Below the pieces are notes generated by a model. That model was not told the DNA's origin, ran no database searches, and saw only the letters and a list, made by a program, of their open reading frames with translations. Positions 20,001 through 29,735 of a DNA stretch of 64,000 bases are shown here, piece by piece; position 1 is the first letter of the stretch, and every line of letters begins with the position of its first letter. Source of the DNA: Symbiodinium natans (lineage: Eukaryota > Sar > Dinophyceae > Suessiales > Symbiodiniaceae). The stretch covers positions 1-64,000 of the forward strand of contig CAJNDS010002320.1 of NCBI GenBank assembly GCA_905221605.1, given 5' to 3'. Both the position numbers and the translations under genes were made by a program.

Positions 20001-23000
20001 GAGCCTGCGGCCAGGAACCGTTCCAGTCCTTCTGCGTCAGCCGATGCTCCTGCACGGAAGAGCCCCCAGAAAACCCTAAACCCCCCCAAACCCAAAACCC
20101 TAAACCCCAAACCCTAGCCGCAAAAATCAAGTCCCTCAAAGGTCTGGGCTTGGGGTTTCGTGATTCGGATAGGGTCTAAGGCGTTCGGTTTTGCCTGCAC
20201 CCCAAACCCTAGGAGCCCAGTGGCCCCCGGAAGCCCTAAACCCTCGAAGCCCCAAAAGCCGCCATCCCTCCAAGCCCCAAACCCCGAAGCCCTAAACCCT
20301 AAACCCTAAGCCCTAAACCCTGAACCCTAAACCCTAGACCTTAACAGTCTCAGCCCTAAAGGCTCGATGGTTAAGGGCTTAAGGCTTGAGGAGTTTGGGT
20401 TTTCGGGTGATAGAGTTGAGGGCTTTGAACCGCTGTGGAGACCGTGAACACGAACCCCAACGCGAAACCCTTAACCAAAACCCTAAACCCCAAACCCTAA
20501 ATCCTAAACCCTAAACCCTACCCCCCTAAACTCCAAGCCCAAAACCCTGAACCCTAAACCGGGTCCCTGAAAACCAGGGGTTCATAAAGGGAGGCATTGG
20601 GCTCAAAGCTCTAGGTGGCGTCTCCGATACGATTGGAGGGTTGAGGCTCAGAGGGTTTTGGGGTTTCAGGGTTTAGGGTTTAGAGGGTTTGTGGTTTCGG
20701 GTTGGAGTTGGGGGTTTCAGGGCTTGTTTGGGGGGGCCGGCAAGCCCGCTCCTTGATCTTATGCTTCTCATGCAGCTCGTCATCGCAACCTCACTTGCGG
20801 TGGTCTGGCTGGTTCTGAGTAGGGAATGAGGGACTGAGGTACCTATACACCCCTTTAAAGGGTATATATGATTCGGCCCCGGCGGGCCCCCCCCCCCCCC
20901 CCCGACCCCCCACAATGGTATCCCCCCCCCCACCCCGTGTGTGGTGTGGGTTGGTAGGGTTTAGGGTTTTAGGTTGGGGTTAGGGTTAGGGTTAGGGTTT
21001 TAGGGTTTAGGGTTTTAGGGTTTTAGGGTTTTAGGGTTTAGGGTTTTAGGGTTTAGGGTTTAGGGTTTAGGGTTTAGGGTTCCCCGCGGATGGGGTACTA
21101 AGATGATACCCCCCCCCTGTGGTGTGGTTGGGGGTTGGTTTTAGGGTTAGGGTTTAGGGTTCAGGGTTTAGGGTTAGGGTTTAAGGTTTAAGACTTAAGG
21201 TTTTTAGGGTTAGGGTTTTGGTTTTAGGGTTTTGGGTTTAGGGTTTTTAGGGTTTAGGGTTTAGGGTTTAGGGTTTAGGGTTTAGGGACCGTAGAGTAGA
21301 CTTGGGGGGGGGGGGGATACCATGGGGGGGGGGGGGGGCCCAGGCTCGACGCTGAACCATATATAGGGTGCTATTTCCCTGACTTTCCGTCTAAGAACCA
21401 GGGGGACTTACGGTGGTGGGGAAGCGGGATTTGAAGATCAGGTTTTTCGAGGGTTTCGGTCGGTTTGACCGGGCCTTCCCCAAGCCCTGGCGCCCCGAAT
21501 GAGCCTCGCGGCCCCCCAAAAGAATCCTGAAAGGAAACACTCGACAGCCCAGTTTAGGACCAGGGTTTAGGGTTTAGGGTTTAGGGTTTCGGGTTTAGGG
21601 TTTAGGGTTTAGGGTTTAGGGTTTAGGGTTTAGGGTTTAGGGTTCAGGGTTTAGGGTTTAGGGTTTAGGGTTTGGGGTTAAACCTGTCCCCCCCGCTGCA
21701 AAGCAGCAGTAGACGAAGCCATTGAAGCTCTTCACCTCTAGGGGCTTTAGTCGGGTTTTAGTTTGTGGGGGACCGCCCTGACCCTAAACCCTAAACCCTA
21801 AACCCTAAACCCTAAACCCTTTTGCAAAACCCTTGAAGGTTGGGTTGACGGCGTTTCTGCGGAGAGGGCTGAGGGAGAACCTTCCAAACGGGTGTTTTGG
21901 GCTTCGGGTTTAGGGGTTTAGGGTTGGGACGTTCCCCCCTTATACTAAGCATCCTTTATTATTTGGATCATAATAGGGTTCTATCATCCCTACTAAGGAC
22001 TGTTAGTATCAGGGGGAACATCCCAAGATTTAGGGGTTTAGGGCTTAGGGGGTCTAGTTGGGGCTTATTCTTTTGTGCACGGGGAGGGGATGCTTGAAGG
22101 GCTTAGGGTTTGTGGGTTGAAGCCTTCGGGTTTGGGGTTCTGGGTTCAGAGTTCTCCAAACGCCCTCGTTGACCTCATGTCTACGGCGAAGCCCGCATAC
22201 CTTCAGCTCACAACGATATTGCGAGTTCTCGAAATCACGGTCCCTTTTGGGGGTGCCCTAAAGACCGCCTACGAAGAGTGACCCCAAGAGGGATACGGTC
22301 GAGAGCACAATACATCTTCAGAGCAATTGTGCGAAGGTTCCTTGAAACATGCCCTGAGCCGTGAACCAAAAAAAACAAACCCTGAACCCCAAAACAAAAC
22401 TGCATCCGAAACCCCAAAAAACACCCAAAAAAGAACACTGAACCCGAAACCGTCCCTCCGAAAAAACTACATCTCCCCCCCAACTGGATCCCAAACCCGA
22501 AGCCCCCAAGAAAACCCGAAATCCAAAACCCGAAACCTCAGATAACCTGAACCTCAGCCACCAAAAAAGGATCTGAACCCGAAATCCGAAATTCAAGGCC
22601 TAAATCCAACCCTAAACTGAACTCTAAACCCTACCCCAAAACCCTAAACCCTAAACCCCGAAAACCCGAAATCCCCGAAAACCGGAAATCCCCGAAAACC
22701 CGAAACCCTAAAACCCTAAACCCTAAACCCCAACCCTAAACCCTAAACCCGAAACCTCCCGCCTCTCCCCAGCCCTGGAAGTTCTTGACGCGGCCGTGGC
22801 AGTCGCTTGAGATCAGGCCTTAGGTGTCTTGGCTGAAGGGTGGGTGGGGGGCGGGTTTTAGGGTTTAGGGCTCAGTCTTCCTAAACCCTAAACCCTAAAC
22901 CCTAAACCCTAAACCCTAAACCCTAAACCGCGGGCCATGTTTGGGGGTTGCGGGCGAAAAGAATCAGAAGCTTTGGGGTTCAGGGAACCTCCAGACAGAC

Positions 23001-24663
23001 CCCGAGATTCCCCCATTGAGGGTTTAAGGTTTAGGGTTTAGGGTTTAGGGTTTAGGGTTTAGGGTTTAGGGTTTAGGGTTTAGGGTTTAGGGTTTAGGGT
23101 TTAGGGTTTAGGGTTTAGGGTTTAGGGTTTAGGGTTTAGGCCTTCGGCTGACCTTTGACCCTGAGAGCCTCCGAGCCATGCCGAGTGGCAGCAGAGGTCG
23201 CCCTCATAGCGGGTTCCGACCTCTACGAGTCTGGGGCTTCTTGGGTTTTTTTAACGGATTTTTTAAGGGTTGTTTAAGGTTTTTTAAGGGGTTTTAACGG
23301 ATTTTTAAGGGTTTCTCAGGGGTCTTAAGGGTTTTAACGGTTTTTCAGGGTTTTTCAGTGTTGTTAAGGGTTTTTAAGGGGTTTTTGAGGGTGTTTAAGG
23401 GTTGTTAAAGGGGTTTTATACGCTTTTAAGGGTTTTTAAGGGTTTTTAAGGGTTTTTAAGGGGTTTTAAGGGTTGAAAGGGTAAAGGGTTTCAGGGTTGA
23501 AGGGTTTCAAGACTTAAGGGTAGAAGGGCTTAAGGGTTTAAGGGTTTAAAGGTTAAAGGTTTTAAGGTCTAAGGGTTTAAGCCTTCAACGGCTTAAGGGT
23601 TTGTGGGTTAAAGGGTCGAAGGGTTCAAGGGCTCAAGGGTTTAGGATTCATGGCTTAGGGTTTAGGGTTTAGGGTTTAGGGGAGGGGGGGGGGACGGGTC
23701 TTGTGGGGTTTGGCTTTGGGTCTCAGTTCCTAAACCCAAGACTTTGCTTGTTCTTTCCGAAACTCTGCTTGTGGGACGTGCGGCCACTCTCCCTTTCTCC
23801 TTTCCGTATGGGTTTTGGGTTTACCGTAGGGCTTAGGGCTGAGAAAGTACCTGAGAGCTTAGGGTTTTGCGTTTTGCGTGTTGGGTCTGGGTTTAGGGTC
23901 TTCCGTGTCAACCCGGGTGTCTGCGAAGTGCCAGTGAAGAAAGGTCTTGCCGAACCTGCAACCGCCCAAATGTTTCGGCTTGCGGTTCAGGCTGAGGGCT
24001 TAGGGCCCCTAAACCCTGAAACCCTGGACCTAGCTAAACCCCGAAATCATGAGGGTTTAGAGTTTAGGGTTTACGGTTTAGGGTTTAGGGTTTAGGGTAT
24101 GAACCCCTAAACTCTAAGACAGTCCGGAGGCCTGCACCCACTCCACGGGGTTGTTGGCGTCCTCGTTGTTGCGAACGGGCGTCCACATCTCGTACTTCCT
24201 GCCACGACGAAGTTCAAATGAAACAGCTTGTGCCCCTAAAAAACCCTAAACCCTAAACCCCTAGGCCCTAAACCGTAAACCCGAAACCCCTAGGCCCTAA
24301 ACCCTAAACCCGAAACCCCCAGGCCCTACCTCAATCCCTAAACCCTAAACCCTAAACCCTCAACCCTAAACCCGAACTTCTGGAACTCCGTCATCCGATA
24401 GCATTGAGGGCCGAGAGACTTCTGTCCACCAGGGATGGCCGGAGCTTTCTTCCGCCCATCCGGACACACCTGTTTCGGAGGTTCAGTGTTCAGGGTTTAG
24501 GGTTTAGGGTTTAGGGTTTAGGGTTTAGGGCTTAGGGTTTAGGGTTTAGGGTTTATAGGGTTTATAGGGTTCAGGGGTTCTTGGAGGGTTTAGGGCAAAG
24601 GAAACCTGCCACCTTAAGCCGTGGGCACTCCAGGGATGGCAAACTTGTCCATGTCCGCGTCTT
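17037..24663 (-). CDS. Multi-exon gene with repeated Cys/Trp-rich modules; introns packed with telomere repeats
   Basis: Thirteen minus-strand exons join with consistent phases, all acceptors AG and donors GT or GC: 24629-24663, 24378-24469, 24132-24198, 23169-23220, 22763-22818, 21700-21735, 20005-20049, 19759-19797, 19090-19147, 18074-18146, 17720-17751, 17454-17522, 17037-17068. The module repeats: MWTPVRNN…EWVQ then GDLCCHSAW then NFQGWGE, and MWVPVKNS…QWAQ then ERCCYA then NFKGWGE. A stretch reading WNGSWPQAARFCEQQGMRLP resembles the W-x-x-A-x-x-F-C-x5-G pattern of C-type-lectin-like folds; that identity is tentative. The two-module layout suggests an extracellular or secreted protein. 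Both ends are missing. Most introns contain TTTAGGG or CCCTAAA arrays, several touching the splice site. Individual boundaries may be off by a few bases. Confidence 0.55.
17298..17442. mobile_element. MITE-like inverted-repeat element, family E, copy 1
   Basis: GGGCTTCCCCTACTACCCCC at the left is mirrored by GGGGGGTAGTAGGGAAGCCC at the right; the middle contains TTAAAGCCTAATTAAGGG. It lies in the intron just after the exon at 17,454-17,522. Copy 2 is at 45,988. Confidence 0.65.
17805..17938. repeat. CCCTAAA array
   Basis: About 18 CCCTAAA units with a few shortened ones, in the intron between the exons at 18,074 and 17,751. Confidence 0.95.
18784..18900. repeat. Homogeneous CCCCAAAA octamer array
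   Basis: About 14 tandem CCCCAAAA units (TTTTGGGG on the other strand), unlike the surrounding CCCTAAA type, with abrupt edges to other variants. Confidence 0.95.
19152..19290. repeat. TTTAGGG array abutting a splice acceptor
   Basis: On the minus strand the array reads …CCCTAAACCAG and the exon at 19,147 follows directly, so the CAG acceptor is formed at the array's edge. Confidence 0.9.
19853..19987. repeat. TTTAGGG array
   Basis: Regular TTTAGGG units with CATAGGG and TAGCG variants, in the intron between the exons at 20,005 and 19,797. Confidence 0.95.
20955..21290. repeat. TTTAGGG / TTTTAGGG mixed array interrupted by a short unique piece
   Basis: 7-mers and 8-mers alternate. The middle has GGGGTACTAAGATGATACCC and poly-C/poly-G blocks, with mirrored poly-G near 21,304-21,338 and poly-C near 20,887-20,930. 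Confidence 0.9.
21562..21680. repeat. TTTAGGG array
   Basis: About 16 units, directly beside the exon at 21,700-21,735. Confidence 0.95.
21924..22026. mobile_element. MITE-like element, family A, copy 1
   Basis: Terminal inverted repeat TTGGGACGTTCCCCCCTTAT at the left and its imperfect mirror (AGGGGGAACATCCCAA) at the right; 103 bp, AT-rich middle. Confidence 0.65.
23025..23142. repeat. TTTAGGG array
   Basis: About 16 uninterrupted TTTAGGG units. Confidence 0.98.
23235..23670. repeat. T-rich variant array (TTTTTAAGGG and TTAAGGG types)
   Basis: Loosely periodic TTTTAAGGG, TTAACGG and TTTCAGGG words drifting into GGGTTTAAGG. It lies in the intron before the exon at 23,169-23,220. No gene seen in 23,235-24,110. 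Confidence 0.8.
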
Positions 24664-25094
24664 CTTGGGGTTTGGGTTTAGGGTTTAGGGTTTAGGGTTT
24701 AGGGTTTAAGGTTCAGGGCTCAGGGTTTTGATTGTAGAGTTTCTTGGGGCAATGTCTCCCGATGGGTCCGAAATAGCCCCTAGGACCTTTACAGCCGAAG
24801 CATACCCAAGCCCTCTCGTGGCTCGAACTTTAGGGTTTTGGGGTTTAGGGTTTAGGGTTTAGGGCTTAGGGTTTAGGGTTTCGGGTTTAGGGTTTAGGGT
24901 TTAACTATAGCTCGTTCGTGTGCATGTATTCGGCCAAGGGTATATCACAAGGGGATTGTGGGAATACAGGAGAGGTCGTAAAACTTCAGCCACAAGCACT
25001 AAACCCCCCAAAACCCTACTAAATTCTACAAGGGGGTTGAGGACGAGGCAGGAGGGAAGCTCGTCAAGTCTGGGGTCGCGCCCTTGCCCTAACC

Positions 25095-25230
25095 GTTTAG
25101 GGTTTAGGGTTTAGGGTTTAGGGTTTAGGGTTTAGGGTTTAGGGTTTAGGGTTTAGGGTTTAGGGTTTAGGGTTTAGGGTTTAGGGTTTAGGGTTTAGGG
25201 TTTAGGGTTTAGGGTTTAGGGTTTAGGGTA
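25095..25230. repeat. Perfect TTTAGGG array
   Basis: About 19 uninterrupted units. The rest of 24,664-25,413 is telomere-like sequence and short unique pieces without a supported gene. Confidence 0.98.
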
Positions 25231-25413
25231 ACCCTAAGATGAGTTGGAGGTTTCCGAACCCTGGGGCCCCCTCACCTGGGAAACCGGGCGTGTCGCTTTC
25301 ACACTACAAGCTGCTCTGGGACTCGGGACCAGGCTTGCAGCTCATTTAGAGGTTGGCGCCGCGCATTCTTGAGACAGTGGAGGTTCAGGACTTTTGGAAG
25401 TCGGGGCCTGATT

Positions 25414-25452
25414 TAGGGTTTAGGGTTTAGGGTTTAGGGTTTAGGGTTTAAG
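25414..25452. repeat. Short TTTAGGG array that ends the RCC1-like frame
   Basis: Five TTTAGGG units on the plus strand; on the minus strand they encode the final codons and the TAA stop of the RCC1-like gene. Confidence 0.95.
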
Positions 25453-26962
25453 GGTTCCTTCACGGATTCCGCTGAGGCCCGAGGATGTGCAATTCTCCTC
25501 AGCTGCTCTTGTATGGCACTGCTGTCGCCGAAAAAGTCGGCATGGCCCCAGGAGACCACAGACCCATCAGCGCGAACAGCGGCAAAAGCTGATGATGAAG
25601 CTTGCACCTGCTGAACGTTCTTGAGCTGCTCTTGTACGGCAGTGCTGTCGCCGCCAAAGCTGGCACTGCCCCAACCCACAAAAGATCCATCGGCCCGAAT
25701 CGCAGCAAACGCACCAAGAGAAGCTTGCACCTGCTGAACGTTCTTCAGCTGCTCTTGTACAGCACTGCTGTCGCCTCCGACTTCAGCATCGCCCCAAGTA
25801 ACCACAGATCCATCAGCCCGGATCGCAGCAAATGCCGCGTAAGAAGCTTGCACTAGCTGCACGTTCTTGAGCTGATCTTGTACGGCACTGCTGTCGCCTC
25901 CGAATGCAGCATCGCCCCAGGTCACCACAGATCCGTCAGCCCGGATCGCAGAAAAAACGCCAGGCAAGAAGCTTGCACTTGCTGCACATTCTTCAGCTGC
26001 TCTTGTACAGCACCACTGTCGCCTCCGTATTCAGCATGACCCCAAGTAACCACAGATCCATCAGCCCGGATCGCAGCAAACGCCTGTTCAGAAGCCTGCA
26101 CCTGCTGCACGTTCTTCAGCTGCTCTTGTACAGCACTGCTGTCGCCTCCGGATTGAGCATGGCCCCAGGTCACCACACATCCGTCAGCCCGGATCGCAGC
26201 AAACACCTGTTCAGAAGCCTGCACGTGCTGCACGTTCTTCAGCTGCTCTTGTACTGCACTGCAGTCACCTCCGTATTCAGCACGGCCCCAGGTCACCACA
26301 GATCCATCAGCCCGGATGGCTGCAAAAGCTAATGATGAAGCTTGCACCTGCTCCACGTTCTTGAGCTGAGCTTGTACGGCACTGCTGTCACCTCCATCGC
26401 CTGCATCGCCCCAAGCCACCACAGATCCATCAGCCCGGATCGCAGCAAACGCCCCTTGACAAGCTTGCACCTGCTGCACGTTCTTCAGCTGCTCTTGCAC
26501 AGCACTGCTGTCGCCTCCGAGTTCAGCATGGCCCCAAGTAACCACGGATCCATCAGCCCGGATTGCGGCGAAACCGAATGATGAAGCTTGCACCTGCTGC
26601 ACGTTCTTGAGCTGCTCTTGTACGACACCGCTGTCGCCACCGCAGCCCTCATGGCCCCACGTCACCACAGATCCATCGCCCAGGAGGGCAGCAAAGGCAC
26701 TGCGACGGTTAGACACCTTGCACTTTGTAGCCGTAAGTCGAACCTGTCCGACGTGCAGGGTCAGCACGTCATTGTCTTGTAAACGCGCACGCTTGACTGT
26801 ACCTTCGACCAGTGTATCTCCAGAGGCTGTCAGCAGAATTCCCTGGCCAACTCCTAGAGCGCCCTGGGCTCTTTGGCGCAAGCAGGTCACAGACTCTTCT
26901 GGCTCCGTTGCCAAAGTCACGCTCGCGCCACTCAGGAGGTGCACGTGGACTGAAATCGACAT
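25434..26962 (-). CDS. Ubiquitin-like plus RCC1-like repeat protein, frameshifted
   Basis: The start at 26962 (MSISVHVHLLSG) opens a ubiquitin-like domain of about 75 residues, followed by ten repeats of 41 residues with the pattern FAAIRADGSVVTWGHAE…GGDSSAVQEQLKNVQQVQA. Such repeats are RCC1/beta-propeller-like and common in dinoflagellates. Repeats 1-6 are in one frame and 7-10 in another. The break is an A6 run on the plus strand at 25,952-25,957, where removal of two bases restores the usual repeat length. The frame is intronless. The last residues (EPLNPKP) and the TAA stop are encoded by telomere-like repeats, so the original C-terminus has been lost or replaced. The function is unknown; related proteins are often labelled HERC-like, but no HECT domain is present. 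Confidence 0.75.
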
Positions 26963-27187
26963 GATGCCAGGGGCTACTTCGTATCTGAGCAAGATCCAAG
27001 GTCCCTTGTATAAGCGCCTTTTCAAACCTGACTCCAAGCCTACATGCCTAGTATGGGTAATTCTGGGTGGTTCTTTTTTGTACAGAGGCAGGGCTATAGA
27101 GGGGGATGATGTGGGAGATTTTAACTCGCCTAAGCCCTCGGCACTAGAATTTGTCATGAGCAGCCATAGGGTGCATAGGGCTTACAG

Positions 27188-27265
27188 GACCCTAAACCCT
27201 AAACCCTAAACCCTAAACCCTAAACCCTAAACCCTAAACCCTAAACCCTAAACCCTAAACCTAAA
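27188..27265. repeat. CCCTAAA array upstream of the RCC1-like gene
   Basis: About 11 perfect CCCTAAA units. Together with the TTTAGGG array at 25,414-25,452 it flanks the gene in opposite orientation. Confidence 0.98.
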
Positions 27266-27327
27266 GGGTGTACTTCAAGCGCATCAGGCGGGTCAGAGTT
27301 CAGGGCTTGGGGCCTAGGGTGGTCTCC

Positions 27328-27800
27328 CTAAACCCTAAACCCTAAACCCTAAACCCTAAACCCTAAACCCTAAACCCTAAACCCTAGACATGGGTAGGAT
27401 AGGCTGCCGAAACCCTCAAACTTAAGCCGTGCACTCTTTACGGATGACAGCGAATTAGGGTTTAGGGTTTAGGTTTTAGGCTTAGGGTTTAGGGTTTAGG
27501 GTTTAGGGTTTAGGGTTTAGGGTTTAGGGTTTAGGGTTTAGGGTTTAGGGTTTAGGGTTTAGGGTTTAGGGTTTAAGGTTTAGGTTCAGGGTTCAGGGTT
27601 TATACACGTCCATGTCCGTGCCTGTGGGGGATCGCTTGGGGGTTCAGGTTGTAGGCGTAAGGGTTTCTTGAGGGAGTGGATGTTCAGAGGGTTTAGGGGT
27701 TCTTACAGGGTTTAGGGTTTAGGGCTTAGGGTTGACCCTAAACCCTAAACCCTAAACCCTAAACCCTAAACCCTAAACCCTAAACCCTAAACCCTCAGGG
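27328..27800. repeat. Cluster of CCCTAAA and TTTAGGG arrays in alternating orientation
   Basis: CCCTAAA at 27,328-27,386, TTTAGGG at 27,455-27,575 and CCCTAAA at 27,733-27,796, with short unique spacers. Orientation changes twice within 500 bp. Confidence 0.95.
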
Positions 27801-28289
27801 CTTTCTGGGAAGTACGGTTCAGGCTGGGGGGCTTCGAGTGGAGAGTGTGGGGCTGTTGCTTTTACTCGCTAAACCCTAAACCCTAAACCCTAAACCCTAA
27901 ACCCCAAACCCGAAAACCCGAAAACTTAGAACCTAAACCCCCTTATGATGCGCGTTAGGGGCGTCGGACACCCTAAACCCCTCAAGCCGCTCAGACTTGG
28001 AGGTAGAGTCTAGTCAAGGGTTTAAGGTTTGAACCCTAAGCCTCAAACCCCAAACCCCAAACCCCAAGCCCTAAACCCTAAACCCTAAACCCTAACCCCT
28101 ACACCCGGGAGCTTCGAGTTGAGGTATTCCGTGGTCCCATGTTTTGTTTCTTGGGGTGAGGGGGTTGTACTGAAGGGGGCCCCAGTCAAGAACAAAACAG
28201 CCCTCCTGTAGGTATTGGTGACCATTGGTGTTTAGGGCTTAGGGTTTAGGGGCTTAGGGGTTTAGGGTTTAAGATCCCTCCCGTGCAGC

Positions 28290-28342
28290 CTTCTTGTAGT
28301 CACACAGCTTCTTTCCCTGGCTTTGGTTGGCAGCCCAGGGGT
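28290..28342 (-). CDS. Candidate exon
   Basis: Minus strand between a CAG acceptor and a GC donor: PWAANQSQGKKLCDYKK. It has codon-like composition and may be an upstream exon of the Cys/Trp module gene, with the RCC1-like gene lying in an intron. Not confirmed. Confidence 0.35.
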
Positions 28343-28584
28343 CTGATTTTATCCTGGTTCTTCGTAGGGAATGAGGGAAGTAGGGCCCTATATCCACCCT
28401 TGAAGGGAGCAATACGGGTGCCTCATTCCCTCATTCCCTACTGAGAACCAGCCGGTTACTATAACAAGGGTGCCTTTTGCTTTTTGCTGGCTGGCTACTT
28501 GTAGAAGGGAAACCCAAAAAAAAAGGGAAAGCTACCAGGTTCTTCGTACTCTCAGTGCTTCCGGGGAACGGCTTCTGACCTTAC

Positions 28585-28846
28585 TTTGGGATGTTCCCCC
28601 CCTTGTACTAACAGACCTTAATAGGGATTATAATCGGGGTTGGGTTGAGGAGTTGCTTGGGTCTGAGTTTTGGGGTTCGGGGATTTTGGGGGGCTTTCGT
28701 GGCAGTTGGGCTTTTATTGGGCTTCAGAACTTGGTTTCTGGTCTTAGGGTGGGCTACATGAGCTGCTCTTTCAAATAGGGTCCCCCTAAATAGAAAGCCC
28801 CGTAATACAAAGAGGAATCCAAAAAAAAATGGGAACATCCCCAAAA
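28585..28846. mobile_element. Possible family A element, enlarged
   Basis: TTTGGGATGTTCCCCCCCTT near 28,585 and GGGAACATCCCCAAAA ending near 28,846 form an inverted pair like copy 1, but the interior is longer. Two unrelated half-elements are also possible. Confidence 0.4.
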
Positions 28847-29139
28847 CGTGCACACACATGCACAAGAAGGCCCGCAGACTCGGAAGTGGAAAGATCTCTA
28901 GCGTTCCGGTTCAGAATTGGGGTTTAGGGTCTGGGGAAGCCCTTCTCAACCTCAAGCTCTTCTTAACCTCCTGCGCTCCGACATGGGAAACATTGGGCTC
29001 TACTCCTACCTCGGGGTCCTGGACTTAGAACACTCCTGAGGATCATCTCTCACTTCTCAACCGGGCTGGTGGAAGCCGCTACAGAGAACTACCGTCCAAA
29101 GCCCCTGAACCCCCAAAGCCCCTCATTAAAGTAACAGAC

Positions 29140-29207
29140 ATTAATAGGGATTCTAACAGGTACTAATCCCTATTAAGGACGTTAGTATAAGGGGGAACAT
29201 CCCAAAG
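29140..29207. mobile_element. Family A element, left end truncated
   Basis: It ends TTAGTATAAGGGGGAACATC then CCAAA, with inner words ATTAATAGGGATTCTAACAG mirrored by CTAATCCCTATTAAGG. The left G/C terminus is missing. Confidence 0.5.
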
Positions 29208-29537
29208 AAAACCCCTAAACCCTCAAGCCATTGGACCCCGAAAAACCCTTAAACCTCAGCATCAAATCCGTTCGACCCCTCAACCCGCTACCAAATATCC
29301 AAAGGGTCCATGTACCTACATAGTACATACTTGCGCCTTTCAAAGCGATTCTATACAATAGCTCTAGGCCCAAGTATATACAAGATAGGTACACGGACCC
29401 TTAGGGCCATACCGGTGCATGGACCTCTAGGGCTACACCCTAAACCCTAGACCCTAAACCCTAAACCCTAAAACCCTCAAACCCTCAAACCCTAAAACCC
29501 TAAAACCCTAAAACCCTAAACCCTAAACCCTGCGCGC

Positions 29538-29607
29538 CTTCTCACGGCAGTACTCGTCGGCTCGATTCCAGGTGCCATCCGGCCAGGTCGTGCTGGTCAG
29601 CGGATAC
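29538..29607 (-). CDS. Candidate exon with lectin-like spacing
   Basis: Minus strand, GAG acceptor and GC donor: YPLTSTTWPDGTWNRADEYC, then REK. The W-x-x-A-x-x-Y-C spacing matches the exon pair at 20,005-20,049 / 19,759-19,797, suggesting another copy of the module. Confidence 0.4.
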
Positions 29608-29659
29608 CTCGGAGGGTCAGTTCTCTGAATTTGGGTTTGGGGTTTGGGGTTTAGGGTTT

Positions 29660-29678
29660 AGGGTTTAGGGTTTAGGGT

Positions 29679-29724
<46 letters not shown>

Positions 29725-29735
29725 GGTTTAGGGCC
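29660..29735. repeat. TTTAGGG array passing into a TTGAGGG array
   Basis: Units switch abruptly from GGTTTAG to GGTTGAG, with seven or eight identical variant units in a row. Confidence 0.9.

Noticed and set aside
26588-27209. Plus-strand frames of 64-200 codons over the RCC1-like gene
   Set aside because: Antisense shadows of the repeat-encoding minus strand.
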